DNA of 64,000 nt. Source: Microbacterium soli. GTDB lineage: Bacteria; Actinomycetota; Actinomycetes; Actinomycetales; Microbacteriaceae. The first letter of the stretch is position 1; every line of letters begins with the position of its first letter. The position numbers and the translations under genes are program-made. The stretch lies in assembly GCF_039539005.1 (NCBI RefSeq), contig NZ_BAABCP010000001.1, forward strand, positions 2,046,001 through 2,110,000, read 5' to 3'. The notes under the pieces were generated by a model. The model saw only the letters and a program-made list of their open reading frames with translations. It was not told the origin of the DNA and searched no databases. Shown in pieces: positions 12,424 through 22,136 of this stretch.

Positions 12424-12461
12424 GTGGTCTGACCACAGTGCGTATCCTGTGGTCAGACCAC
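12424..12461 (+). promoter_or_regulatory. Twin palindromic operators of the GntR-family regulator
   Basis: GTGGTCTGACCAC (12424-12436) and GTGGTCAGACCAC (12449-12461) are each perfect dyads around one central base, and are reverse complements of each other. Their centres are 25 bases apart. They bracket a possible -10 (TATCCT, 12443-12448), and the second abuts the ribosome binding site AGGAGG of the regulator gene. TGGTnnnACCA is the classic FadR/PdhR/LldR-type site. Autorepression, probably with control of the downstream lactate dehydrogenase gene, is the natural reading (inference). Confidence 0.75.
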
Positions 12462-12471
12462 AGGAGGACGG

Positions 12472-13206
12472 ATGCCGGGGATCGATGCGTCCATCGCGAC
12501 CCAGCGCGCCTGGCGTACGGTGCTGGAGCGCATCGAGGGCGACCTGCTCGACGGCACCCTCGGACCGGGGGATCGGCTGCCCTCCGAACGCGATCTCGCC
12601 GCGGACCTCGGCGTCGGACGCTCCAGTGTGCGCGAGGCGCTGCGGGTGCTCGAGGTGATGGGGCTCATCCGCACGGCGACCGGGTCGGGCCCGCAGGCGG
12701 GGGCCATCGTCATCGCGACACCCACCGGCGGCATGTCCGCTCTGCTGCGCCTGCAGGTGGCGGCGCAGGGCTTCCCGCTCGCCGACGTCGTGGACACCCG
12801 ACTGGTGCTGGAGTCCGCCGTCGCCGCCGCGCTCGCCGCCGACGGCGGGCGGGAGGTGGGGGGCGCCCGTCGGCTGCTGGAGGCGATGGATGCCGAGGGG
12901 CTGTCGACCGCGGAGTTCCTCGCCCTCGACCAGAGGTTCCACCTGGCACTGGCGGAGGCGTCCGGCAACACCGTCATCACCGCGACGATGGCCGGCCTGC
13001 GCACCGCGATCGAGTCGTATGTCCTGGACGGAGCCGCGCGCATCGCCGACTGGCCCGCCATGGTCGACCGCCTGCGCGGCGAGCATCACGCGATCCTGAA
13101 CGCCGTCGACGCAGGACGCGTCGACCTCGCCGGCGACCTCGTCCGCCGGCACATCACCGGCTACTACGCAGCCACGGGGCTCACCCGTGGCATCCGAACC
13201 CCCTGA
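12472..13206 (+). CDS. FadR/LldR-type GntR-family transcriptional regulator
   Basis: The protein has 244 residues. The N-terminal winged helix (about 10-75) contains [26 protein letters not shown], the GntR recognition helix. The C-terminal FCD ligand domain (about 85-235) keeps the metal-binding pattern: D in VDTRLVLE, then His in [20 protein letters not shown] and RRHITGYY. The gene lies 31 bases upstream of an L-lactate dehydrogenase and has two FadR-type operators in its own promoter. I infer an LldR-like repressor that responds to lactate or a related acid; the ligand is unproven. AGGAGG sits before the ATG. Confidence 0.85.
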   Translation: MPGIDASIATQRAWRTVLERIEGDLLDGTLGPGDRLPSERDLAADLGVGRSSVREALRVLEVMGLIRTATGSGPQAGAIVIATPTGGMSALLRLQVAAQGFPLADVVDTRLVLESAVAAALAADGGREVGGARRLLEAMDAEGLSTAEFLALDQRFHLALAEASGNTVITATMAGLRTAIESYVLDGAARIADWPAMVDRLRGEHHAILNAVDAGRVDLAGDLVRRHITGYYAATGLTRGIRTP

Positions 13207-13237
13207 CCCGCTGCAGCGCATCAAGACAGGAGACACC

Positions 13238-14497
13238 ATGGTCCAGCGTCAGTTCCCCAGACCTTCCGAGCTGCTCGAGCTCATGAAGTTCAAGAAGCCC
13301 GAGCTGAACGCCCGCAAGCGCCGGCTCGACGCGGCGCTCACGATCCACGACCTGCGCACGATCGCCAAGCGCCGCACCCCGAAGGCCGCCTTCGACTACA
13401 CCGACGGCGCCGCCGAGGGCGAGCTGTCGCTGGCCCGTGCCCGCCAGGCCTTCGAGGACGTCGAGTTCCATCCCGGCATCCTCACACCCGCTCCCACCGT
13501 CGACACGACCGTGGAGATCCTCGGCGGGCCGTCGGCCCTGCCGTTCGGCATCGCACCGACGGGATTCACCCGCCTCATGCAGACCGAGGGGGAGACGGCC
13601 GGGGCCGGCGCGGCCGCTGCCGCGGGCATCCCGTTCACGCTGTCCACGCTCGGCACCACGTCGATCGAGGGCGTGAAGGCAGCCAACCCCACCGGGCGCA
13701 ACTGGTTCCAGCTGTACGTCATGCGCGACCGCGAGATCTCCTATGACCTCACGCGTCGCGCGGCCGCAGCAGGCTTCGACACCCTGCACTTCACGGTGGA
13801 CACCCCCGTCGCCGGCGCCCGTCTGCGCGACAAGCGCAACGGCTTCAGCATTCCGCCGCAGCTCACGCTCGGGACGATCATCAACGCGATCCCGCGGCCC
13901 TGGTGGTGGTATGACTTCCTCACCACGCCCAAGCTGGAGTTCGCCTCGCTGTCCTCGACCGGAGGGACTGTCGGCGAGCTGCTGGACGCCGCGATGGACC
14001 CGACCATCAGCTACGACGACCTCGCCGTCATCCGCGACCTGTGGCCCGGGAAGATCGTCATCAAGGGTGTGCAGACCGTCGAGGACTCCCTGAAACTGAA
14101 GGATGCCGGCGTCGACGGCATCGTCCTCTCCAACCACGGCGGTCGCCAGCTCGACCGCGCCCCCATCCCGTTCCACCTGCTGCCGCATGTGCGCAAGGCC
14201 GTGGGGGACGACTTCACGGTCATGATCGACACCGGGATCATGAACGGCGCCGACATCGTGGCATCCGTCGCCCTGGGGGCCGACTTCACCCTCGTCGGAC
14301 GGGCGTACCTGTACGGCCTCATGGCCGGTGGCCGCGCGGGCGTGGACCGCACGATCGCGATCCTGCGCTCGGAGATCGAGCGCACCATGCGCCTGCTGGG
14401 AGTCGCCTCGCTCGCAGAGCTCACCCCCGCGCACGTCACGCAGCTCGCGCGCCTGGTGCCCGTCGCCGGTGCGGCGTCGGAGGCCGCGGTCCGCTGA
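13238..14497 (+). CDS. lldD: FMN-dependent L-lactate dehydrogenase / alpha-hydroxy-acid oxidase
   Basis: The protein has 419 residues and oxidises L-lactate to pyruvate with FMN. It keeps the family barrel: [11 protein letters not shown] near the N-terminus, [11 protein letters not shown], the catalytic His in [12 protein letters not shown], and [11 protein letters not shown] plus [14 protein letters not shown] for phosphate binding of FMN. The ATG at 13238 follows AGGAGA; a GTG at 13187 inside the regulator gene is in frame but lacks an SD. The GntR regulator immediately upstream suggests lactate-inducible expression. Very similar enzymes act on other 2-hydroxy acids. Confidence 0.88.
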   Translation: MVQRQFPRPSELLELMKFKKPELNARKRRLDAALTIHDLRTIAKRRTPKAAFDYTDGAAEGELSLARARQAFEDVEFHPGILTPAPTVDTTVEILGGPSALPFGIAPTGFTRLMQTEGETAGAGAAAAAGIPFTLSTLGTTSIEGVKAANPTGRNWFQLYVMRDREISYDLTRRAAAAGFDTLHFTVDTPVAGARLRDKRNGFSIPPQLTLGTIINAIPRPWWWYDFLTTPKLEFASLSSTGGTVGELLDAAMDPTISYDDLAVIRDLWPGKIVIKGVQTVEDSLKLKDAGVDGIVLSNHGGRQLDRAPIPFHLLPHVRKAVGDDFTVMIDTGIMNGADIVASVALGADFTLVGRAYLYGLMAGGRAGVDRTIAILRSEIERTMRLLGVASLAELTPAHVTQLARLVPVAGAASEAAVR

Positions 14498-14502
14498 ACC
14501 GT

Positions 14503-14538
14503 CGGCCGGGCCGCCGGTGCGCACGGCCGGGCCGCCGG
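14503..14538. repeat. 15-bp direct repeat after lldD
   Basis: CGGCCGGGCCGCCGG occurs at 14503-14517 and again at 14524-14538, 21 bases apart, in the gap between the convergent lldD and HAD genes. Function unknown; it may contribute to a GC-rich termination region. Confidence 0.6.
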
Positions 14539-14602
14539 GAGTGCGACACACCCCGACGGAACGGCCCAGGGCGGGCGGACGGATGCCGAGGGCCGGCCAT
14601 GG

Positions 14603-15373
14603 TCAGCCGACGCGCGCCGACATCCGGGTGAGGAGGTCGTCCAGCCGGTCGGCGGTGTCCTCCCAGCCCTCCACCGCCACGCAGGGAACGCCGATCGCGA
14701 GGACCGGGTAGTCATTGCCGCCCTCGTCGAGGCGGTCGCCGTAGAAGAGCATGTCGGCGAGGGGGATGCCCGTGCGCTCGGCGAGCTCACGCATCCCGTA
14801 TGCCTTGTCGATCCCCGCGCGGGTGATGTCGATGCTCGTGGAGCCGCCGGAGCGCACCTCCAGCCCCGGCAGGCGCGCCGCCACGGCATCCCGCAGTCGG
14901 GCGCGCTTGGCGCCGTCCGGGTCCCACGCGTGCTTCGCCTCGCGCGGGGCCAGCTGGCCGAGCGCGGAGAAGGTGATCTGCGAGCCGCGGTCCTCGAGGA
15001 TCTCCCCCCACGGCTTCGCCTCCCACAGGCCCAGCCGTCCGGCCTCCTCGCGCAGCGCCGTGAGCGCCGCCGACTTCTCGTCGTCGGCGAGGTCATGGGC
15101 GTAGACGGGCGAGAAGTCCTCGCCGTCATGGCGCAGGTAGCGCGTGCCGCAGGTGGGCAGCAGATGCAGGCGGACCAGATCGGATGCCGGGGTGCCGACC
15201 AGCTGCGCGATGACCTGCACGCGGAACTGCTCCTCGTTGCCACCGGAGATGATCGCCACGTCCACACGATGCAGCAGTGCGCGCAGCAGATCGGCAATGC
15301 GGGAGTCGATGCGCCCCTTGGACGGCGCGAGCGTGTCATCGAGGTCGAAGGCGACCAGGCGGGGCGAGATCAT
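14603..15373 (-). CDS. HAD-IIB family hydrolase
   Basis: The protein has 256 residues. HAD motif I is AFDLDDTLAPSKG at the N-terminus, VAIISGG motif II, and FYGDRLDEGGNDYPV motif IV. The layout with a C2 cap and the SGGSTSIDITRAGIDKAYG block resembles the phosphomannomutase-like/sucrose-phosphatase branch of HAD-IIB. A phosphorylated sugar is the likely substrate, but I cannot name it. It stands alone between lldD (convergent) and tRNA-Pro. The ATG is at 15373. Confidence 0.8.
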   Translation of the reverse strand: MISPRLVAFDLDDTLAPSKGRIDSRIADLLRALLHRVDVAIISGGNEEQFRVQVIAQLVGTPASDLVRLHLLPTCGTRYLRHDGEDFSPVYAHDLADDEKSAALTALREEAGRLGLWEAKPWGEILEDRGSQITFSALGQLAPREAKHAWDPDGAKRARLRDAVAARLPGLEVRSGGSTSIDITRAGIDKAYGMRELAERTGIPLADMLFYGDRLDEGGNDYPVLAIGVPCVAVEGWEDTADRLDDLLTRMSARVG

Positions 15374-15519
15374 GATGCTCCCAGGGTATCGGAGGGGGCT
15401 GGGTGCGTCCCCACCGTGCCCTCCACCCGCCGCTCGTCATCGAGAGGTCGTTTCGTCGGGGAGGTCGGGCGGCGGGTGGAGCCTCCTGCGCGGCGGGGCC
15501 CCGCTGGCGTCCCGGACGG

Positions 15520-15563
15520 AAATGCCGCTGATCCCCGCCCTCCGGGCGGGGATCAGCGGCATT

Positions 15564-15564
<1 letters not shown>
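15520..15564 (-). terminator. Perfect 21-bp hairpin directly after tRNA-Pro
   Basis: The arms 15520-15540 and 15544-15564 are exact reverse complements with a three-base loop. The right arm touches the CCA end of tRNA-Pro, so on the minus strand the hairpin forms as soon as the tRNA is finished. There is no long T run; AAATGCC/GGCATTT closes the stem base. It probably terminates the tRNA transcript and may help 3' processing. Confidence 0.75.
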
Positions 15565-15640
<76 letters not shown>

Positions 15641-15695
15641 TTGTTGCAACCGTTCAAGTCTACATGAGCACGGCCGCGGCGCCGAATCCGCGGGG

Positions 15696-16649
15696 TCAGG
15701 CGGAGCGCGCCGTCAGCGTCAGCAGCGTCGCCTCGGGTCGGCACGCGAAGCGCACCGGGGCGTAGATGGAGTGGCCGCACCCGGCGCTCACGTTCAGCGG
15801 CACGGTGCGCCCGTCATGCGTCCACGTGCTCAGGCCGCCGGCCTGCTTCAGCGGGATGTCGCAGTTGGCCACCAGGGCCCCGTAGCCGGGCAGGCGCACC
15901 TGCCCGCCATGGGTGTGACCGCCGAACACGGCATCCGCTCCCAGCTCCAGGAAGCCGTTCAGCACGCGCTGGTAGGGCGCGTGCGTGACCCCGAAGACGG
16001 ATGCCCGCTCCGGGCGGGCCCCGAGCGCCTCCAGCGCGGCGGGGAGCGCCTCCGGCCGATCCCAGTCGCGATGCGCGTCGTCCACGCCCATGAGGTCGAT
16101 GGTGTGTCCTGCGACCTCCAGCCGTGCGGCGGCGTTGTTCAGCCCATGCCAGCCCAGCTCATCCGTGAAGAACGCGTCCAGGGCATCCGTGTCCAGCGAT
16201 GGCACCGTGCGGCGGTGTGTGGACGGGCCGGCGAAGTACTTCAGCGGGTTGCGCGGCGAGGGCGCCTGCACGTCATTGGAGCCGTGCACGAAGACGCCGG
16301 GGATCCCGGCCAGGGGAGCGAAGGCTCGACGGACGCCGTCGAGCCCGTCGACGTGCCCGAGGTTGTCGCCGGTGTTCACGATCAGATCCGGTTCGAGCGC
16401 AGCCAGTGACGCCAGCCAGCGCTGCTTGCGATGCTGCCAGGGCGCCATGTGCGCATCCGACAGATGCAGTACACGGATCGGGGCGCTGCCGGGGGCCAGT
16501 GCCGGGGCGACGGCCTCGCGGACGGTGAACAGGTAGCGCTCGACGCCCACGCCCCAGGTGATGGCTGCGACGCCGACGGCCCCCACCGCGCCGAGTGCGA
16601 TGAGGGCCGGGTGCCTGCGGCGCGGAGGGGTCAATCCCCGCCCTCGCAC
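15696..16649 (-). CDS. Membrane-anchored metallophosphoesterase
   Basis: The protein has 317 residues. One N-terminal membrane segment (about 15-35) is followed by a calcineurin-like phosphoesterase domain: LHLSDAHMAPW, NTGDNLGHVDG, HGSNDVQ (in place of the usual GNHD), FGVTHAPY and FGGHTHGGQVRLP. It resembles YaeI-type phosphoesterases, whose substrates include lipid-linked phosphates; the actual substrate is unknown. Its start overlaps the end of the penicillin-binding protein gene by 19 bases, a pairing common in actinobacteria, so the two form an operon. Confidence 0.88.
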   Translation of the reverse strand: MRGRGLTPPRRRHPALIALGAVGAVGVAAITWGVGVERYLFTVREAVAPALAPGSAPIRVLHLSDAHMAPWQHRKQRWLASLAALEPDLIVNTGDNLGHVDGLDGVRRAFAPLAGIPGVFVHGSNDVQAPSPRNPLKYFAGPSTHRRTVPSLDTDALDAFFTDELGWHGLNNAAARLEVAGHTIDLMGVDDAHRDWDRPEALPAALEALGARPERASVFGVTHAPYQRVLNGFLELGADAVFGGHTHGGQVRLPGYGALVANCDIPLKQAGGLSTWTHDGRTVPLNVSAGCGHSIYAPVRFACRPEATLLTLTARSA

Positions 16650-19222
16650 GTGAGCGTGATGGTGGCACCGGGATGGAGGGATGTCCCCGCGCCGGGGTCC
16701 TGGCCCGTCACAGGGTCATTGCCGTGGCAGCCGTCGTCGTTGACGTGGAATCCGGCGTCCTCCAGGGTCTTCCTCGCCTGGTTGAACTTCGCTCCCACCA
16801 CTCCGGGCACGTCCGCGGCGGGTGGATTCCCGGTGCTCGGGCTCAGCGTGACAGTCGTGCCGCTGGGCACACTGCCCGCACCCGGGGTCTGCGCGGCCAC
16901 AAGGCCCGCGCCGACCGTGCTGTCGACGGGATCGCCCACCTGGACGGTGAAGCCCGCGTCCTCGATGATCGAGGTCGCCTCCTCGATCGACCTGCCGATG
17001 ACATCGGGCAGATCCTTCATGACGCGACGCGTGAGGTTCCGGTCCGGTGCGGGGAACGAGGTCCCGGGGTAGAACCGGTCGGCGGCGCGCTGCAGCGCCT
17101 TCGACACCGTGTAGCGCACCGTGTTCAGGGCTCTGCCGTTGAAGTATTCGCGGTTGAGCTTGTAATCCTCGCCCTGGACCTTCCCGGCGTACACGAACGT
17201 GGCGGCCTTGGTGCTGGACATCGCCATCGCGGTACCGGCGTCCTGGTGGGTTCCCGTCTTGCCGATCAGCGGTGTGCCGTCGTACGGGTTGGCCGGACCA
17301 CCCGTACCGCCGTTCATCACGCCCTGCAGCGCGTACGCGGCCGTGGCGGCGACCTCGGGGGAGATCACCTGGGTGCAGGATGAATCGGGCAGCGGCATCT
17401 CCTCGCCGTCGGGCCCCACGACCTTGTCGATCGCCTTCGGAGTGCAGTGCACACCCTTGTTGCCGATCGTCGCGTAGGCGCCGGCCATCTGGATCGGCGC
17501 GATCTGCTTCGAGCCGAGCACGGAGGGGTACGGGTCGTTCGGGGACTTGTCGCTGGAGTTCGGCTCGGTGACCGGCGACATGTTCCCGTAGTGCACGCCC
17601 AGGGATGCGGCGGTCTTGTTGATGTCGCAGAGATCCAGCTGCTCCGCCATCGCCAGGAAGCCCGTGTTCAGCGACGCGGCGGTGAAGCGCATGGGCGTGC
17701 CGACGTACCCCGGGTTGCTGGCGAAGTTCTTGCTCAGCGGCCAGGTGCCCTGCCGACCGCAGGTGGTGAAGGTCTCCTTGCCCGAATGCCAGCGGCCGTC
17801 GAGGAGCTCGTTGACCGAGTGCCCCTGCTTGAGCCATTCCAGCAGCGTGAAGATCTTGTACGTCGAACCGCCCGGGAAGCCGATGGACTGACCGTGGTCC
17901 TTGTCGGCGGCGTACACGATGCTGGTCTCGCCCTTCGCCGTGTTCGCGTCGGCGGTCTCCTTGAACGTCGTGTTCTGCACCATCGCGAGGATGCGCCCGG
18001 TGTCGGCCTCGATGGTCACCCCGGTGGCGCCGAAGCTCTTGCCCTCGAGGTAGACCGGGGCGTACTGCTTCATGGCCTCGTTGCCGGGGTTCTGGATGCG
18101 CATGTCCAGCGTCGTGTAGATCTGCATTCCGCCGCGGCGCAGCGTGTCCCTGCGCTCGGCTTCCGTCGCTCCGAAGGCCTCGTCCTGCTCGATGACCGAT
18201 TTGACGTACTGACAGAAGTACGCCTGCTTGCCGGCCGCCATGCAGCCCTGGGTGGTGGCGTGGATGCTCGGCGTGATGGGGAGCGCGGTGGTCTCCTCAT
18301 GCTGCGCCTTGGTGATCTTGCCGTCCTCCCACATGCGGTCCAGCACGTAGTTGCGCCGGAGCTTGGCATCCGCCCAGCCGTCCTCCTCGCTGTTGCGCGC
18401 CGTGCCCGTGCTGTCGGTCCAGGAGCCGCCCGGCTTGTCGATGCGGAAGCGGTTGGGGTTCTGCACGATACCGGCAAGGGTCGCCGCCTGGTCGAGGGTG
18501 AGATTCTTCGCCGTGGTCCCGAAGTAGTAGTTCGCGGCGGCCTCGATGCCGTAGGTCTGGCCGCCGAAGTTCGCGATGTTCAGGTAGCCGAGAAGGATGT
18601 CGTTCTTCGAGTAGTCCTTCTCGATCTGGATGGCGTAGCGCATCTCCTTCAGTTTGCGCTCGACGCCCTCCGCGCCCTCGGGGTTGGTGGCGTCCTTCCA
18701 GCACTGGTTGAGCCGCTCCTGGTAGCCGTCCTCGCCCGGCGACACGTCCTGCTCGCACTGCTGGATCAGCACGTTCTTGACGAACTGCTGGCTGATCGTC
18801 GAGGCGCCGCGTGACGACGTGCCCCGGACGTTGTCGTACACGGCCTTGACTGTGGCCCCCAGGTTGATGCCGCCGTGGGAGTAGAAGTTCTTGTCCTCGC
18901 TGGACAGGATCGCATCGTACAGGACGGGCGAGACCTCATCGAAGGTCACCGGCACGCGGTTCTGGTCGAAGAACTTCGCCAGCTCGAACCACTTGCCGTC
19001 CTCGTTCTTCGCGTAGAAGACGGTCGGCTCCATGGGGACGCCGGGAGTGAGGCTGTTGGGGAGGTCCTCGAAGATGCTGAGGGCCTGCGATCCGCTGACG
19101 CCGGCGATGGCGATGGCGGGGGTGACGGCGGCCGTCGCCAGCACCCCGGCGACCGCGCTCAGACCGACCAGGCCCAGCAGACCACCGAGCACACCCTTCA
19201 GCGTGCGATTCGTTTGGGGCAT
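16631..19222 (-). CDS. Class A penicillin-binding protein with PASTA repeats
   Basis: The 863-residue bifunctional peptidoglycan synthase has one N-terminal membrane segment (about 10-42). The glycosyltransferase GT51 domain has catalytic E109 in SSEDKNFYSHGG and STISQQFVKN. The transpeptidase has S453 in GGSTYK, then SLNTGF and KTGT. Two C-terminal PASTA domains follow, which bind muropeptides or uncrosslinked glycan. It resembles PonA-type proteins of actinobacteria. I chose the ATG at 19222, where the membrane segment begins properly; the longer open frame to 19582 overlaps the divergent gene and lacks conserved sequence. Confidence 0.93.
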   Translation of the reverse strand: MPQTNRTLKGVLGGLLGLVGLSAVAGVLATAAVTPAIAIAGVSGSQALSIFEDLPNSLTPGVPMEPTVFYAKNEDGKWFELAKFFDQNRVPVTFDEVSPVLYDAILSSEDKNFYSHGGINLGATVKAVYDNVRGTSSRGASTISQQFVKNVLIQQCEQDVSPGEDGYQERLNQCWKDATNPEGAEGVERKLKEMRYAIQIEKDYSKNDILLGYLNIANFGGQTYGIEAAANYYFGTTAKNLTLDQAATLAGIVQNPNRFRIDKPGGSWTDSTGTARNSEEDGWADAKLRRNYVLDRMWEDGKITKAQHEETTALPITPSIHATTQGCMAAGKQAYFCQYVKSVIEQDEAFGATEAERRDTLRRGGMQIYTTLDMRIQNPGNEAMKQYAPVYLEGKSFGATGVTIEADTGRILAMVQNTTFKETADANTAKGETSIVYAADKDHGQSIGFPGGSTYKIFTLLEWLKQGHSVNELLDGRWHSGKETFTTCGRQGTWPLSKNFASNPGYVGTPMRFTAASLNTGFLAMAEQLDLCDINKTAASLGVHYGNMSPVTEPNSSDKSPNDPYPSVLGSKQIAPIQMAGAYATIGNKGVHCTPKAIDKVVGPDGEEMPLPDSSCTQVISPEVAATAAYALQGVMNGGTGGPANPYDGTPLIGKTGTHQDAGTAMAMSSTKAATFVYAGKVQGEDYKLNREYFNGRALNTVRYTVSKALQRAADRFYPGTSFPAPDRNLTRRVMKDLPDVIGRSIEEATSIIEDAGFTVQVGDPVDSTVGAGLVAAQTPGAGSVPSGTTVTLSPSTGNPPAADVPGVVGAKFNQARKTLEDAGFHVNDDGCHGNDPVTGQDPGAGTSLHPGATITLTCEGGD

Positions 19223-19229
19223 ACGCTTG

Positions 19230-19235
19230 ATGGTA
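19230..19235 (-). promoter_or_regulatory. Leaderless-type -10 box for the PBP gene
   Basis: On the minus strand TACCAT is followed by seven bases and then the ATG at 19222. No ribosome binding site is present, which fits leaderless translation. Confidence 0.45.
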
Positions 19236-19303
19236 GGGGAGTTCCCTGAATAGAAGCCTCGACTGCCGTCCCGAGCCGTCGGTCGACCATACGCAGGAGC
19301 GAT

Positions 19304-19528
19304 ATGACTACGTGGGAGTATCTGACCACACCGCTGGTGATCCACAACACCGCCGCGATCCTCAACAACTGGGGCAGGCAGGGCTGGGAGCTCGTGCAGG
19401 TCGTGCAGGGGCCCGAGGGCGGACTCGTCGCCTATTTCAAGCGCCCCGTCGAGCAGGATCAGGAGGCCAACGCGGGCCTCGCCGCCGCTGCGGAAGCCGC
19501 ACGTCAGTTCGAGGAGGAGAGCAAGTGA
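19304..19528 (+). CDS. DUF4177-like small conserved protein
   Basis: The protein has 74 residues. The pattern WEYLTTPL...ILNNWGRQGWELVQVV...GGLVAYFKRP matches small actinobacterial DUF4177 proteins, a compact beta-alpha fold of unknown function; the C-terminus is a charged, alanine-rich helix. It is divergent from the PBP gene and overlaps ridA by four bases (GTGA), so it probably forms a two-gene operon with it. Confidence 0.8.
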   Translation: MTTWEYLTTPLVIHNTAAILNNWGRQGWELVQVVQGPEGGLVAYFKRPVEQDQEANAGLAAAAEAARQFEEESK

Positions 19529-19983
19529 GCGTATCGGAGCGTCTCGAGGAGCTCGGCATCGATCTTCCCCCCGTCGCCGCACCCGTCGCGGCCTACGTCC
19601 CCGCCGTCGTGCACGGCGGCCTGGTGTACACGTCCGGTCAGCTGCCGTTCACGGACGGCGCGCTGCCGGCCACGGGGAAGGTGGGCGCGGAGGTCGACGC
19701 GGAGGCCGCCAAGGGGTACGCGCGCACGTGCGCGCTCAACGCGCTCGCCGCGGCCGCGGATGCCGCCGGCGGTGTCGACCGGATCGCCGGCGTGCTGCGG
19801 GTGGGCGGCTTCGTGGCCTCCGACCCGTCGTTCACCGACCAGTCCGGGGTGATCAACGGCGCCAGCGAGGTGCTCGGCGAGATCTTCGGCGACGCGGGCA
19901 GGCACGCGCGTGCGGCGGTCGGCATGTCGTCGCTGCCGCTGGACTCGCCCGTCGAGGTCGAGGTCGCGTTCATCCTCGCCTGA
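19525..19983 (+). CDS. RidA family protein
   Basis: The protein has 152 residues and is related to RidA/YjgF. Classic RidA enzymes hydrolyse reactive enamine/imine intermediates from PLP enzymes. YTSGQLPF and YARTCALNALAAA are recognisable, but the canonical catalytic Arg region near the C-terminus is changed, as in the YjgH/LpsA-like subfamily annotated as 'RidA family'. Activity is therefore uncertain. The GTG start overlaps the stop of the preceding gene. Confidence 0.85.
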   Translation: MSVSERLEELGIDLPPVAAPVAAYVPAVVHGGLVYTSGQLPFTDGALPATGKVGAEVDAEAAKGYARTCALNALAAAADAAGGVDRIAGVLRVGGFVASDPSFTDQSGVINGASEVLGEIFGDAGRHARAAVGMSSLPLDSPVEVEVAFILA

Positions 19984-19999
19984 CGCTCCGTGCACACGG

Positions 20000-20041
20000 C
20001 CGAGGCCCCGCCCGGATCTCAGGATCCGAGCGGGGCCTCGG
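20000..20041. terminator. Bidirectional terminator between ridA and acsA
   Basis: The stem has about 20 pairs with a single mismatch (CCGAGGCCCCGC on one side, GCGGGGCCTCGG on the other). It sits exactly between the two convergent genes. Confidence 0.8.
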
Positions 20042-20048
20042 TGTCGGG

Positions 20049-22019
20049 CTACTTGACCTGGTCGGAGATGGTGCTCATCACCATGGTGTCGGCCAGCGTC
20101 GTGGTGTCGCCGACCTCACGGCCCTCCGCGACGTCCCGCAGCAGCCGACGCATGATCTTCCCGGAGCGGGTCTTCGGCAGCTCGTTCACGATGTACACAT
20201 CACGCGGACGGGCGATCGGGCCGATCTGCTCGCCGACCCAGGCGCGCAGCTGCGACACCAGACCTTCCGGCGAGTGCTGGTCGAGGTAACTCTGCTTGAT
20301 GATCACGAATGCGACCACGGCCTGGCCGGTGGTCTCGTCGTTCGCGCCCACCACCGCGGCTTCGGCGGTGGCCTCATGGGCGACCAGCGAGGACTCGATC
20401 TCCGTCGTGGAGAGCCGGTGGCCGGAGACGTTCATCACATCGTCGACACGGCCCAGCAGCCACAGGTCGCCGTCCTCGTCGAGGCGGGCGCCGTCGCCGG
20501 CGAAGTAGTACCCGCGGTCCTGGAACTTGTTCCAGTATGTCTCCTTGAAGCGCTCCGGGTCGCCCCAGATGCCGCGCAGCATGGCCGGCCACGGCCGGGT
20601 GATCACCAGTAGCCCGCCCTTGCCGTTGCCCACCTCGTTGCCGTCGTCATCGGCGACGTCGACGGAGATCCCCGGCAAGGGGACCTGGGCCGATCCGGGC
20701 TTCGTGGCCGTCACGCCCGGCAGCGGCGAGACCATGATGGCGCCCGTCTCGGTCTGCCACCACGTGTCGACGATGGGCGCGGTGCCGGCTCCGATCACCT
20801 CGCGATACCACATCCACGCCTCGGGGTTGATGGGCTCGCCCACCGACCCGAGCACACGGATGCTGGACAGGTCGAACTGCTGGGGGATGTGCCGACCGGT
20901 CTTCATGAAGGAGCGGATGGCGGTCGGCGCGGTGTAGAAGATCGTCACGCCGTACTTCTGGATCAGCTCCCACCAGCGGCCCGGATGCGGGGAGTCCGGG
21001 GTGCCCTCGTACATGAGCTGCGTGGCGCCGTTGGCCAGCGGGCCGTAGGTGACGTAGGAGTGGCCGGTGACCCAGCCGATGTCGGCCGTGCACCAGAACA
21101 CGTCGGTGTCCGGATGCAGGTCGAAGACGTACTTGTGCGTGTACGCCGACTGGACGAGGTAGCCGCCGGTGGTGTGCAGGATGCCCTTGGGTCTGCCGGT
21201 CGTGCCGGAGGTGTAGAGGATGAACAGCGGGTTCTCGGCGGGGAAGGCCTGCGCCTCGTGCTCGGCGGAGGCCTGCGGCACCACGTCGTGCCACCAGATG
21301 TCGCGGCCCTCGGTCCAGTCGACGTCGTTGCCGCCGCGCTTGACGACGAGGACGTGCTCGACGGTGGCCTGCTCGCCCTCGCCGTGCCGGTCGCCGAGCG
21401 CCTGGTCGACGGCGGGCTTGAGCGCCGAGACCCTGCCCTTGCGCCAGCCCCCGTCGGCGGTGATGACGAGCTTCGCCCCGGCGTCGTCGATGCGCGAGCG
21501 CAGACTGTCGGCGCTGAATCCGCCGAACACGACCGAGTGGATGGCGCCCAGACGGGTGACGGCCAGCATCGAGATGACGGCTTCGGGGATCATCGGCAGA
21601 TAGATGGCGACCCGGTCGCCGTGGCCGACGCCGAGCCCTGCGAGCACGTTGGCGGTGCGCTTGACCTCGTCGGTCAGCTCGGCGTAGGTGATGCTGCGGG
21701 AGTCGCCGGGCTCGCCCTCCCAGTGGATCGCGACGCGGTCGCCGTTGCCGGCCTCCACATGGCGGTCCAGACAGTTGTACGCGACGTTGAGCTCGCCGTC
21801 GTCGAACCATTTCGCGAACGGGGCGTTCGACCAGTCGAGGACCTTGGTGAACGGCTTGCTCCACGTCAGCAACTCGCGGGCCTGCTCGCCCCAGAACGCC
21901 TCGCGGTCGGCGGCGGCACGGTCGTACATCGTCGGATCGTCGATCGACTGGGCGACGAACTCCGGAGAGGGCGGGAATCTCCGTGGCTCGTCGAGGAGAT
22001 GGTCGATCTGGCTGCTCAT
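20049..22019 (-). CDS. acsA: Acetyl-CoA synthetase (AMP-forming)
   Basis: The protein has 656 residues and activates acetate to acetyl-CoA through acetyl-AMP. Motifs are YTSGTTGRPKG (ATP binding), the SGHRLSTTEIES hinge, and PKTRSGKIMRR near the C-terminus, whose Lys is the known acetylation switch in this family. Length and domain order are standard. AAAGGAG lies before the ATG. Acetate is thus handled by AckA at low affinity and by this enzyme at high affinity. Confidence 0.95.
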   Translation of the reverse strand: MSSQIDHLLDEPRRFPPSPEFVAQSIDDPTMYDRAAADREAFWGEQARELLTWSKPFTKVLDWSNAPFAKWFDDGELNVAYNCLDRHVEAGNGDRVAIHWEGEPGDSRSITYAELTDEVKRTANVLAGLGVGHGDRVAIYLPMIPEAVISMLAVTRLGAIHSVVFGGFSADSLRSRIDDAGAKLVITADGGWRKGRVSALKPAVDQALGDRHGEGEQATVEHVLVVKRGGNDVDWTEGRDIWWHDVVPQASAEHEAQAFPAENPLFILYTSGTTGRPKGILHTTGGYLVQSAYTHKYVFDLHPDTDVFWCTADIGWVTGHSYVTYGPLANGATQLMYEGTPDSPHPGRWWELIQKYGVTIFYTAPTAIRSFMKTGRHIPQQFDLSSIRVLGSVGEPINPEAWMWYREVIGAGTAPIVDTWWQTETGAIMVSPLPGVTATKPGSAQVPLPGISVDVADDDGNEVGNGKGGLLVITRPWPAMLRGIWGDPERFKETYWNKFQDRGYYFAGDGARLDEDGDLWLLGRVDDVMNVSGHRLSTTEIESSLVAHEATAEAAVVGANDETTGQAVVAFVIIKQSYLDQHSPEGLVSQLRAWVGEQIGPIARPRDVYIVNELPKTRSGKIMRRLLRDVAEGREVGDTTTLADTMVMSTISDQVK

Positions 22020-22136
22020 GGCTCTTCGCTCCTTTGCGCTGACTGATTGGTCGTGACGGGACTCGTCGCGGAACAGGGCGAATCTAGCCGGACCCCCGGC
22101 GGGGGCCTACTGCCGAAAGTCGGTAGTGCGCGGCGT

